A DNA stretch of 64,000 nucleotides from Sphingobacterium yanglingense. GTDB taxonomy: Bacteria; Bacteroidota; Bacteroidia; Sphingobacteriales; Sphingobacteriaceae. The stretch is taken from contig NZ_SNYV01000011.1 in assembly GCF_004363245.1 (NCBI RefSeq), positions 186,001-250,000 of the forward strand. The letters run 5' to 3'. The notes beneath the pieces were generated by a model. It did no database searches and was not told the origin of the DNA. It worked only from the letters and a program-made list of their open reading frames with translations. The position numbers and the translations under genes are program-made. This document shows, one piece after another, positions 49,301 to 56,747 of the stretch (position 1 is its first letter; each line of letters starts with the position of its first letter).

Positions 49301-49966
49301 TTCCTCCAGGTTTTCCGTCAGTGGCTTCATGTGTATTATGAAATACTCTTTCTGCGCGAGTTGGCCGCTTGTGACAGCAGTTTCATTTATTTTATATCCA
49401 ACATAAGTTATTTCCAGAATATCACCGACTTCCCGTCTTTCAAAGCGAAAAAATCCTTTGTTATCTGTAACGGATGCCAGAGTGCTGCCTTTCACTTTTA
49501 CGGTAGCTCCAATAAGAGGAGTTCCTTTCTCATCGATGACAAGACCTGCTAATCCCTGTTGGCGAACGTTGTTATTACTATCCAAGTTTTTGGTGGACGA
49601 AGCCATTATACGTTTAGTTATCACAACAGATTTGCCCTCTAAGGTGAAGCTTAACCCATGTTCTTTCGAGATGAGTTTTAATACCTCTTGTAGGCTTACA
49701 TTTCTGACTTGGATATTTATTTTTTTTGATACCGAGAGTGCCTCCTTGTCCAAAAGAAAATCAAAGCCTGTTTGTTGCCTTAGTTGTTTTACAACAGTCT
49801 CGAGAGTGGCATTTTTTTCCATTATAGTGACGTTCTGTCCATAAGAGCTTGCATAGCTGTGAACAAATAAAACTGTCATGAATAAAAAAGTAAGTTTCAT
49901 AATTAATAACATTTTAGGGAGCCATGGTCTATAGCGCCGCAAGTGCATCAAAGCATTTTTTTTCAT
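46397..49966 (-). CDS. SusC-family TonB-dependent transporter with STN signalling domain
   Basis: An 1189-residue transducing SusC, the longest here. It has a long n-region and a signal peptide (LTFLFMTVLFVHSYASSYGQ), an STN domain (about residues 47-118, TLETVVKQLRQQTGFDFLLDKEAL), a carboxypeptidase-regulatory-like domain (about 140-220, LAGLVIDEKGTPLIGATVKVKG), a plug with ISVLKDAAAAAIYGARASNGVIVVTTK and a barrel ending FVFGVNANF. It lies 154 bp after the fecR gene, separated by a hairpin. Functions with SusD and TlpA downstream. Confidence 0.94.
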   Translation of the reverse strand: MKKNALMHLRRYRPWLPKMLLIMKLTFLFMTVLFVHSYASSYGQNVTIMEKNATLETVVKQLRQQTGFDFLLDKEALSVSKKINIQVRNVSLQEVLKLISKEHGLSFTLEGKSVVITKRIMASSTKNLDSNNNVRQQGLAGLVIDEKGTPLIGATVKVKGSTLASVTDNKGFFRFERREVGDILEITYVGYKINETAVTSGQLAQKEYFIIHMKPLTENLEEITIVNTGYQKISRENVTGSVTTIGSKELGRRNAVNIMENLEGVVPGLVQYQGKASIRGVSTLDANANILIVVDGLPIEGSVSDLNPYDVESISVLKDAAAAAIYGARASNGVIVVTTKNAQEKGKTVVEAAANLTLTQKPDYSYNNYMTPSQQVEWESNYYKWWFSGGNGSVANPINQLESDINTGNPISPIRYGYYQLTKNEISQTQLDAILDSYRQNDFAKEYREHALLKGIGQQYNLALRTNNGRTQNNLVINYTSNNQGIINAFDKRINLHYKGTYTPDKWLDINYGVNSVIGKTRAHNSQFATTPFNVPSYYRLLNDDGSRAYYTTNRFNAYNNIFETIPGLYSADFNHLDELERDFKNTSSLHTRYYVNMDIRPIKGLILSPMFQYEDIRTDISGYSEAESYTMRWLQNVYTKTDGTYSAMLPKGGKLNTSAIRSPNYTARMQANYDRSLDDHRIIALAGFEIRQTRNYGQHGILLGYDDQLQTQFTNNVNFNDLFNRNMGTFWNMNYPTRQYHFFEELSTMGLERDEMHRFASGYANLTYSFKQKYNLFGSLRKDYADLFGGDERYRGKPLWSMGASWVVSNEDFIKSHTWINYLKLRTSYGLTGNIKNVTARLAATSGTNNLTQLPNATVSNPPNDQLRWEKTATTNVGVDFSTFDNRLKGTLDWYHRKGTDLFAVKRMDPSEGFNSMIINNASMVNKGLEFSLSYDWMRSESLFRWTSQLTGAWNKNKITEVDELTRNPITLAGGGSYKVGYPVNSIFSFRFAGLDDMGMAQWFNTAGIPTKTTLGPTEAEAIAYSGSEDPKVNIGFNNDFSYKGFDIGIYAIYYGGHHFRARPVPLPYQMPNYGSLPSYLLESWSPTNKDTDVPGSGEFYQIPATNQYYYSDNLIRKADFIKIRNIVFGYTVPQQISSKVRANNLRIRLQLNNPKSIWIKQNDVHIDPETGGSPIPTSFVFGVNANF

Positions 49967-50057
49967 ACTTTTGTTTTGGGGTTTAATGATTAGTAATAAT
50001 TCAGATTAATTTATCAGAACAGGTGAATAAACTGATAGCGGTATTTAACCCTACTAG

Positions 50058-50083
50058 CCGTAAAGTGGTAGCACACTTTGCGG
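50058..50083. promoter_or_regulatory. Hairpin between fecR and susC (minus-strand operon)
   Basis: Arms CCGTAAAGTG and CACTTTGCGG pair with one wobble around a 6-nt loop and are followed on the plus strand by six T. It lies between the minus-strand fecR and susC genes. For the minus-strand transcript it is an intergenic hairpin like the one at 10768-10797; the T-run would only serve plus-strand transcription, which has no gene here. Confidence 0.5.
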
Positions 50084-50120
50084 TTTTTTGCTGTCAGGAG
50101 TCAATTTAAATGCGTGTTTT

Positions 50121-51272
50121 CTAATTTTTCATATGGATAGTATTTATATTAGGTAAGACCCTTACTTTTCTGCCTTGTATTTCAAATTTGATCTTATTGG
50201 TTCTTTCCAGCTGCTTTAGAACAGATATTAGATCATTGGATCTAGAAACATAACCCCATAGACTTAATTCTCTAGGTACGTTTTCATCGTAGCTAATGTC
50301 TACATTATACCACCGACTTATGGACTGCATCACGTCTGCTAGCGTACCATCAAATTTGAAGAAACCATTTTTCCAGGCCAGTACGGCTTCTAGATCTTCC
50401 TTTCGCATAGTTAACTGCCCATTGTTGTTGACTGCCTGTTGGCCAGGAGATAATATTTTTTCACCCATCTTGGATTCTACCTTTACTTTGCCTTCTGCAA
50501 GCGTTGTTTTTATTAGGCCATGTTTTTCGCCATATGCATCGATATTAAAATGTGTGCCCAATACTTCAACCTTCTGCGATTCTGTTTCAACAATAAACGG
50601 TTTGGGTGATTTTGCAATTTCGAAATAGCCTTCACCCTTGAGTTTGACATTTCTATAATTTTCACGGCCTATATTAGAATCAAAACTTAAGCTAGAAGCA
50701 GAGTTTAACCATACTTTTGAACCATCGGGAAGTAGGATCTGATAGGTTTCTCCATTTGATGTAGCCAATATGTTATATCTTGAGGACAATTTGTTCGTAT
50801 TATCTTGTATTATGCGGTATTCCAAAAAGCCATCTTTAGATTTTGAGATAGAGACACCTTCTTCTAGGGCAACTTGTCCAACATTTACATTCGTTAAGTT
50901 AATATTGGATCCATCAGCCAATGTCAGGGTCGCACCCGACTTACCTGGAGCTATAACGCTACCAGCATAATCTTGGACAGTATAAGTTTTAACAAAATTT
51001 TTGTAGACGTAAAGGCTCGAAATACCACACACAAAAAGTATAGCAGCTGCATAGGCAAACCATTTCGCTTTTCGTATCCTAGGCCGATAAATGTTTGGTT
51101 CTAAAGAAGTCCACATTTCAGATTTGATACGTTCATAGTTTTCCTCCTGGTTTTTATCCGTTGGAAATATGGTTTTATAGGCATACCATTCCTCAATAAG
51201 TCGTCGTTCCTTGGGGGTTGCTTTGCCCGAAAGGTATTTATGTATAATTTTTTTTACGTAATCTTTATCCAT
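50121..51272 (-). CDS. FecR-family anti-sigma factor
   Basis: A 383-residue anti-sigma factor: N-terminal helical region (IIHKYLSGKATPKERRLIEEWY), membrane helix about residues 69-90 (AKWFAYAAAILFVCGISSLYVY), FecR domain about 160-290 (QILLPDGSKVWLNSASSLSFDSNIG, EVLGTHFNIDAYGEKHG) and DUF4974-type C-terminus (LWGYVSRSNDLISVLKQLE). It should regulate the sigma factor of 51391-51981 in response to the STN domain of 46397-49966. Confidence 0.93.
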   Translation of the reverse strand: MDKDYVKKIIHKYLSGKATPKERRLIEEWYAYKTIFPTDKNQEENYERIKSEMWTSLEPNIYRPRIRKAKWFAYAAAILFVCGISSLYVYKNFVKTYTVQDYAGSVIAPGKSGATLTLADGSNINLTNVNVGQVALEEGVSISKSKDGFLEYRIIQDNTNKLSSRYNILATSNGETYQILLPDGSKVWLNSASSLSFDSNIGRENYRNVKLKGEGYFEIAKSPKPFIVETESQKVEVLGTHFNIDAYGEKHGLIKTTLAEGKVKVESKMGEKILSPGQQAVNNNGQLTMRKEDLEAVLAWKNGFFKFDGTLADVMQSISRWYNVDISYDENVPRELSLWGYVSRSNDLISVLKQLERTNKIKFEIQGRKVRVLPNINTIHMKN

Positions 51273-51334
51273 CTCACTTCATTACTTGGTTAGTAGTCCG
51301 ATATACTATATATACAGATGAGAGGATGTTTGGG

Positions 51335-51371
51335 AGTAGATTAAATTAAATAAATTTTAATTTAATCTACT
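51335..51371. promoter_or_regulatory. Perfect 16-bp inverted repeat between sigma and fecR
   Basis: Arms AGTAGATTAAATTAAA and its exact complement on 51356-51371 are separated by 5 nt (TAAAT). It begins 20 bp after the sigma factor stop on the minus strand. The long, AT-rich hairpin may trim or partly terminate the transcript between sigma factor and anti-sigma factor, or serve as an operator. Confidence 0.55.
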
Positions 51372-51390
51372 ATTTTAGGTTATGAAAGGA

Positions 51391-51981
51391 TTATTCTCTA
51401 ATAAAGATTAGAAGAAGTAATCCATATGAACTGAATTTTGATAGTCTATCCCTTAATATCTTTAAAGCGTTTTGTACTTGCTTTTTCACTGTTGTTTCAC
51501 TGATATTTAATCGTTCTGCAATTTCTTTATGGGATAGATCCTCAATTCTGCTAAGTTGAAATACTTCACGCATTTTCTCTGGAAGTTTAGCAATTTCTGA
51601 AGCTACCAACAGAAAGAGTTCTTTCTCATCAAGTTTTTCAGTAGTTTCATCCGTTATATTGTCGCTATAATTAGCTACTTCCGTCAAATAATCGCTCCTG
51701 GTATTTCCTTTTTTTATTAAATTAAGGACGCGACTTCTAGATGCAATGTAAAGATATCCAGATAGGTTTTGGTCCTCTTTGAGTTTGTCAGACTTTTCCC
51801 ATACATACGTAAAGAGTTCTTGAATTATATCTTTCGATGCTTCTTCATCTCTGAGAACTTGATTCACTTTATAATAAAGTATCATCGCATATCTTTCATA
51901 AATCTGCGCAAAGGCTTCTCTATCACCTGTTTTTAAGAGAGAGACAAGGTCCCGATCAGCGAGATTTTTGTAATTATACAT
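51391..51981 (-). CDS. ECF-type RNA polymerase sigma factor
   Basis: A 196-residue sigma factor. Region 2 includes ASKDIIQELFTYVWEKSDKL and region 4 includes LSHKEIAERLNISETTVKKQVQNALKILR. First gene of the minus-strand operon leading to SusC, SusD and TlpA. A promoter-like TTTG-N21-TATCTGTC lies upstream. Confidence 0.93.
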   Translation of the reverse strand: MYNYKNLADRDLVSLLKTGDREAFAQIYERYAMILYYKVNQVLRDEEASKDIIQELFTYVWEKSDKLKEDQNLSGYLYIASRSRVLNLIKKGNTRSDYLTEVANYSDNITDETTEKLDEKELFLLVASEIAKLPEKMREVFQLSRIEDLSHKEIAERLNISETTVKKQVQNALKILRDRLSKFSSYGLLLLIFIRE

Positions 51982-52031
51982 CTATTAGTGTTTATTAGTC
52001 GATAAAAATAAATTTTTTTTTATAAACGAAA

Positions 52032-52064
52032 GACAGATAGGATTAATAGCTAATACCAATCAAA
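52032..52064 (-). promoter_or_regulatory. Probable promoter of minus-strand sigma operon
   Basis: Reading the minus strand, TTTG (52064-52061), a 21-nt spacer and TATCTGTC (52039-52032) approach the Bacteroidota consensus TTTG-N19-21-TAnnTTTG, with two mismatches in the -7 box. It lies about 50 bp before the sigma factor start. Confidence 0.4.
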
Positions 52065-52106
52065 CTCAATATATAGAAATGGTTATGGACTCTAGAATTA
52101 TCGTTT

Positions 52107-52676
52107 CTATTTTTCCGATTCCATAATCTTTTTCCCCTGTTCTGTAATGATGTAGTAGGAAAGGAAACCTTCTTCTGTGTTTTTTTGTCGCATTTTTAGC
52201 CAACCTGTCTCGACGCAGGCTTTTATCGATGCGGTCATTCTTGAACTTTTACGCTTTAGTCCTAAGTGAGAAAGGATTTCCGACTCTACCCTCTCTTCTT
52301 GGCAGAAAGGAAGAAGCTCTGATATACGTTTGATATCTTGGGCAGTAAGACCAAGCTGACTTATTATTTTCTTTTCAGTAAGCTCTTTTGTAATGTTATT
52401 GATTACATTCTCGGAAGGAGAAAATTCTTCTTTTAGTTTTAAGTGACCGTAAAGGTCTTTGTGCATTTGAGTTGGTTCAACGTTTATGGCTAAAGCTATT
52501 AATTGTAGTTCATATGATCTTAAATATGTTTTTTCATCATAGCACAATCTATTTATTCGTGTAATGCTAATGCCCACTTTCCTCGCCACGTCAGACTTGT
52601 TTACAGATCTTACTGCTAGATATTCACCAAATGCCGTTAATTTCTTTTGCTTAGCAACTTTCTTTTCTATAGACAT
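52107..52676 (-). CDS. Helix-turn-helix DNA-binding protein with winged-helix-like C-terminus
   Basis: A 189-residue probable regulator. Residues about 10-70 form an XRE-like helix-turn-helix (FGEYLAVRSVNKSDVARKVGISITRINRLCYD). A linker leads to a second, winged-helix-like domain (ISQLGLTAQDIKRISELLPFC, then EILSHLGLKRKSSRMTASIKACVETGWLKM, ending YYIITEQGKKIMESEK). It lies between two SusC loci and is divergent from the leader and SusC at 53323, which lacks its own sigma/FecR pair. It could regulate that operon, but this is only positional inference. Confidence 0.7.
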   Translation of the reverse strand: MSIEKKVAKQKKLTAFGEYLAVRSVNKSDVARKVGISITRINRLCYDEKTYLRSYELQLIALAINVEPTQMHKDLYGHLKLKEEFSPSENVINNITKELTEKKIISQLGLTAQDIKRISELLPFCQEERVESEILSHLGLKRKSSRMTASIKACVETGWLKMRQKNTEEGFLSYYIITEQGKKIMESEK

Positions 52677-52882
52677 GATTCTATTTGTGATATTTCTAAA
52701 AATATTTAAATAGAATGTTTTAATACATTTTGTTGTTTATTTGATACATAATGTGTAAATTTGATGAAATTAAGGTTTTGATATAAAGTAGTATACAATA
52801 TGTAGATATTTTATCCGAAAGAAATTGTGGGGAAAAGTAGGACATTCGAACACAATGAGTAGGAAAGGACTTTGTCTTGTGC

Positions 52883-52890
52883 TATCTTTG
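52883..52890 (+). promoter_or_regulatory. -7 promoter box for structured leader or small RNA
   Basis: TATCTTTG matches the Bacteroidota -7 box TAnnTTTG. Transcription from here would start near 52897, just before the stem-loop at 52914-52978. No TTTG is found at the usual -33 distance. Confidence 0.45.
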
Positions 52891-52913
52891 CATAGTCATA
52901 AGACGGGTCATCC

Positions 52914-52978
52914 TGCTTGCTCTGTGTTCGGCTGTCGAAAGACAGTGGCTGTCCTACGCCTTCTCGGCAGAGCAAGCA
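52914..52978 (+). ncRNA. Candidate structured RNA (leader or small RNA)
   Basis: Perfect 11-bp arms TGCTTGCTCTG and CAGAGCAAGCA enclose a second hairpin CTGTC-GAAA-GACAG (52932-52945), a GNRA tetraloop. A run of seven T follows at 52989-52995. The nested helices and tetraloop are typical of a folded RNA rather than an operator. An overlapping 64-codon plus-strand frame (52825-53019) has no protein-like features. It is either a short RNA ending near 52995 or the first part of a long 5' leader of the SusC operon. I do not recognise an RNA family. Confidence 0.45.
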
Positions 52979-53228
52979 AAAGGGTGGCTTTTTTTATGCC
53001 CGCTTTTATGTTCTGCTGATTTCTCCCCGAAATAGAAATATAAAAGCAATGAAAACAAAAAGAGAACAGTACAAAAACATCATTAAAGGTCCGGAGTAGC
53101 TTCGTTAACCTTAGTCATCTAGCATGACTTTTCTATTCTTGTGATGTGTATTATATACCGATTATACAAACTTAAATTACCTTCTTAGCACATCCGAGAT
53201 AATCATTTAATCAATTTTTTATTAAAAC

Positions 53229-53306
53229 GTGTGGCCTGATCAAGGATCAGGTACCTGTAGATTGTTGATAAAAGAGACGCTCTGATCCGCCCTCATTAGG
53301 CCACAC
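53229..53306 (+). promoter_or_regulatory. Long-range stem-loop in 5' leader of SusC
   Basis: Perfect outer arms GTGTGGCCT (53229-53237) and AGGCCACAC (53298-53306) enclose inner arms GGATCAG (53244-53250) and CTGATCC (53282-53288). The structure ends 16 nt before the SusC ATG at 53323, a position suited to control of translation or transcript stability. Between this and the RNA at 52914-52978 lie a small hairpin AGTCAT-ctagc-ATGACT (53113-53129) and a 16-codon frame (53049-53099), possibly a leader peptide. Confidence 0.5.
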
Positions 53307-53322
53307 CTAATGAACCAAAAAA

Positions 53323-56300
53323 ATGAGACAATTTTTTAGGGGTGGGAGAGGACTGCCCTTTGGGAAAGGTGAACAAGTTAACGTGTTAACGAGTTATCAA
53401 GACCGTTCTGGTCGCCCAATAGAAGAAAGTAAAAGTAGATTGCGAGATAGACTGCTTCTACCGCTAGGGCGGTATTCCCGAAGTAAATTCGGGACACTGC
53501 GCAGTGACGTATTGTTAATAGTATTCTGTGTGTTGTTTAGTAGCCTTTTGGCTCCTCCTGCTCTCGGGCAGGAGGCCAAAGGCCTAACTCAAACCTTGCT
53601 TCGTGGTGAGATCCGCTCGGCTGCCGATGGGCAGGCTATCGAAGGAGTTTCGGTCTCTGTAGATAAGAAGCATACGCGCACGGATAAGCAGGGGAGGTTT
53701 ACGATCAGCGTAGATAAGCCTACAGGGGTATTACTAATAAAACACATCGGATACAAGGAGCAACGCGTTGCCTATGAGAATACGTCTACTACATTAAATA
53801 TCGCCCTACAGACTGGTGAAAAACAGATCGAAGAAGTGGAAGTGGTATCTACCGGATACCAGAAGATACCAAAGGAACGAGCTACGGGGAGCTTTTCTCA
53901 ACCAATAAAACAGATTTTTCAAAATCGTGTCACTCCTGATGTGTTAACTCGACTTAATGGAATCTCCAATGGTTTAATTTTTAATGCAAACTCATCTAAT
54001 ACCGTAAATGGAAAACTGGATATAAATATTAGAGGAAGAAATAGTATTAATACCGATGATCAACCATTAATCATTGTGGACAATTTTCCTTATCAAGGAG
54101 ATATCGCATCTATAAATCCAAACGATGTCGCTGATGTAACTATATTAAAAGATGCATCGGCAGCATCTATTTGGGGGGCGCGGGCAGGTAATGGTGTAAT
54201 TGTTATCACAACTAAGACTGGACAAAAGGACAGTAGGTCAAAGATAGGGTTTAATGCAAATAACTCTTTTTCGTCAAAGCCAGATTTGTATTACAATCCG
54301 TACTTCCTCTCTTCGAAGTCTTATATTGAAGTCGAGAAGTTTTTATTTGATAAAGGTAAATACCAATCGGCCCTTAATAATACTATTACATATCCTGTCG
54401 TTTCCCCTGCTGTTGAGATTATGAATAATGGACTTATCTCATCAAATGATTCACTACGGATGCTTGCTGAACTAAGTAATATGGATAGTAGAGATGGATT
54501 ACTTAGGCATTTTTATCAGCCCTCTAGAGCGCAGCAATATGCTTTAAATATATCTGGTGGAAGTGGAAAGTCATCGTATTACGTATCTGTCGGTTTTGAT
54601 AGAAAAGAGAGCGAAAAGAAATTTAATAGTAACAATCGTTCTACTATAAGCTCATATATAGAGCAAGATGTATTCAATTGGCTACGTGTCAAGAGTGGGG
54701 TTTATTTAATAAACACCAAAAAAAATGTAGACAATACCTTGAATTCCATTATCCAACGAAATGAAAGTAATTTTTCCTATATGTCTTTTGTAGACGCGTC
54801 TGGTACTCCACAGACTATTGATTATTACTATCGTAAGAGTTTTGTTGATGATGCAGTGAATCATAGTTTTGAAGACTGGTCATTTGTCCCTCTTGACGAA
54901 TTAGGGCTAACAGAAAACCTGACGTTTGAAAACAATTCCCGCTTTTTTGCTGGAGCTGACTTTCGTCTTGGAAAAGGATTTGGTTTTGAGGCCAAATACC
55001 AGTTCCAAAAGTCTAAATCTGATGGACGCATACTGCATCCAGAGAATTCATTTTTTACAAGAGATTTGATTAATAGGTTTGCGGTAACCAATGATAATGG
55101 TGAAGTCGTAACGTACAATATTCCTAAAGGTGCCTACCTAGAGAAGCTCTTCAATGATCAGCAAGGGTATAATTTGAGGTTTCAATTGAATTATGATCGG
55201 ACTTTTGGTGCTCACAAGATAAATGCGATAGGAGGGTTTGAACTTAATGAGCAGACAAACTCCAATGATTATTACGTTCATTTTGGCTACGATGATAATC
55301 TAGCAACTTCCATTCCTGTAAATTCAACCGGTTTTTTCAAAGTTAACCCTTCTGGTTATGCTTCAATACCTACTAATATGTTCTTGGGTGGCGGTATTGA
55401 TCGTTTTCGTTCTACATTTGCTTTAGCATCGTATGTATACCATGATAAATATGTGTTTACAGCAAGTGCTAGGGCCGATGGCTCTAATTATTTTGGTATT
55501 AATGCTAACCAAAAGACTGTGCCACTATGGTCTATCGGTAGTAAGTGGAAACTAAGTGATGAAAGGTTTTACAATTTTGATGCTATCCCTAAACTTCATC
55601 TTGTGTTGAGTCATGGCTTCAGCGGTAACCTGGATAAAGGGTCTACCGGCATAAGTACTTTTTCATATGTCAGTTCTGCAAGATATAGTGGCCGCAATTA
55701 CGCTAGTTTACGAACTGTCGGCAATCCAGATTTACGATGGGAAAAGTTAAGGCAAACTAAATTTGGACTCGAGTTTTCGGGTAAAGAAAATTGGATTACT
55801 GGTGTCATAGATTTCTGGCAGAAAGAAGGAATAGGACTAATCGGAAATGCTGTCTTTGCACCTAGTTCAGGAGTTACGAGTTATAGAGGGAATTATTCCA
55901 GTATGAAAAGTAACGGTTTGGATTTACAGTTAAATATGAATGCCAAGCATAATAGTGTTTCATGGACAGGAAATTTATTAATGAGTTTCGCTAGAGAAAA
56001 AGTGACTGATTATGATCTGCAGTTGAATAACAATCTAATTCTGTCATCAGATGGTCTCAATGGAAAAGGAATAATACCAATAAAAGGGAGACCTCTTTAT
56101 AGTGTTTACGCTTTGCCTTTTGCTGGGCTAGATCCCGAAAATGGTGATCCAGTTGGGTATGTAGATGGTCTCAAAAGTAAGGATTATAACAGTATCATGA
56201 AAACAGAGATAGAAGATCTACAGTATTATGGTTCGGCTACGCCTACATCTTTTGGTAGCTTCATAAATACGATAAGCTGTTTTGGCTTTTCTCTATCCGC

Positions 56301-56730
56301 AACAATTTCATATAAAGCTGGATATTATTTTAGGCGGAATTCTATTCATTATACCAATCTATTAGGCGCAAATATTATCCCGCATCGGGATTATGATTTA
56401 CGATGGAGGAAAAGTGGTGATGAACTACAAACAAATGTACCATCAATCCAGTATCCGATAATTCAAGGTCGAGAAGACTTTTATAGGTATTCGTCGGTTT
56501 TGATAGAGAAAGGAGATCATGTCCGGCTTCAGGATATCTTATTAGCTTATGATATACCAAACTTGAAGAGGTCAAAGTATGGCCACTTAAATGTCTATAT
56601 GCAATTAAGCAATCTTGGTATACTTTGGAAGGCTACTAATACAGATTTAGATCCAGATTATATACCGTCACACGGTAATTCATATCCTACACCTTTACAG
56701 GTTTCTTTTGGGATCAAAGGACAATTTTAA
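53323..56730 (+). CDS. SusC/RagA-family TonB-dependent outer-membrane transporter
   Basis: A 1135-residue SusC without STN domain. About 63 unusual, Arg-rich residues precede the hydrophobic signal segment (VLLIVFCVLFSSLLAPPALG). Then follow a carboxypeptidase-regulatory-like domain (about residues 93-170), junction EEVEVVSTGYQKIPKERATGSF, plug with VTILKDASAASIWGARAGNGVIVITTK and barrel ending FGIKGQF. No ATG lies nearer the signal segment, so either the extension is real or translation begins at an alternative codon such as TTG. The first about 180 coding bases contain palindromes (53477-53493, 53495-53506). Resembles the SusC at 189-3338. Downstream are SusD and a TlpA-like gene. Confidence 0.9.
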   Translation: MRQFFRGGRGLPFGKGEQVNVLTSYQDRSGRPIEESKSRLRDRLLLPLGRYSRSKFGTLRSDVLLIVFCVLFSSLLAPPALGQEAKGLTQTLLRGEIRSAADGQAIEGVSVSVDKKHTRTDKQGRFTISVDKPTGVLLIKHIGYKEQRVAYENTSTTLNIALQTGEKQIEEVEVVSTGYQKIPKERATGSFSQPIKQIFQNRVTPDVLTRLNGISNGLIFNANSSNTVNGKLDINIRGRNSINTDDQPLIIVDNFPYQGDIASINPNDVADVTILKDASAASIWGARAGNGVIVITTKTGQKDSRSKIGFNANNSFSSKPDLYYNPYFLSSKSYIEVEKFLFDKGKYQSALNNTITYPVVSPAVEIMNNGLISSNDSLRMLAELSNMDSRDGLLRHFYQPSRAQQYALNISGGSGKSSYYVSVGFDRKESEKKFNSNNRSTISSYIEQDVFNWLRVKSGVYLINTKKNVDNTLNSIIQRNESNFSYMSFVDASGTPQTIDYYYRKSFVDDAVNHSFEDWSFVPLDELGLTENLTFENNSRFFAGADFRLGKGFGFEAKYQFQKSKSDGRILHPENSFFTRDLINRFAVTNDNGEVVTYNIPKGAYLEKLFNDQQGYNLRFQLNYDRTFGAHKINAIGGFELNEQTNSNDYYVHFGYDDNLATSIPVNSTGFFKVNPSGYASIPTNMFLGGGIDRFRSTFALASYVYHDKYVFTASARADGSNYFGINANQKTVPLWSIGSKWKLSDERFYNFDAIPKLHLVLSHGFSGNLDKGSTGISTFSYVSSARYSGRNYASLRTVGNPDLRWEKLRQTKFGLEFSGKENWITGVIDFWQKEGIGLIGNAVFAPSSGVTSYRGNYSSMKSNGLDLQLNMNAKHNSVSWTGNLLMSFAREKVTDYDLQLNNNLILSSDGLNGKGIIPIKGRPLYSVYALPFAGLDPENGDPVGYVDGLKSKDYNSIMKTEIEDLQYYGSATPTSFGSFINTISCFGFSLSATISYKAGYYFRRNSIHYTNLLGANIIPHRDYDLRWRKSGDELQTNVPSIQYPIIQGREDFYRYSSVLIEKGDHVRLQDILLAYDIPNLKRSKYGHLNVYMQLSNLGILWKATNTDLDPDYIPSHGNSYPTPLQVSFGIKGQF

Positions 56731-56747
56731 ACTTAGAATATATTATT

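Noticed and set aside
49458..49844. 128-codon plus-strand ORF opposite SusC
   Set aside because: Antisense to the STN and carboxypeptidase-regulatory-like domains of a clear SusC gene.
50084..50089. T-run after hairpin 50058-50083 as a plus-strand terminator
   Set aside because: No plus-strand gene ends here; the hairpin is more sensibly viewed within the minus-strand fecR-susC joint.
52825..53019. 64-codon plus-strand ORF
   Set aside because: It spans the stem-loop with GAAA tetraloop, has a Cys/His-rich composition without domain features, and is better explained as non-coding RNA.
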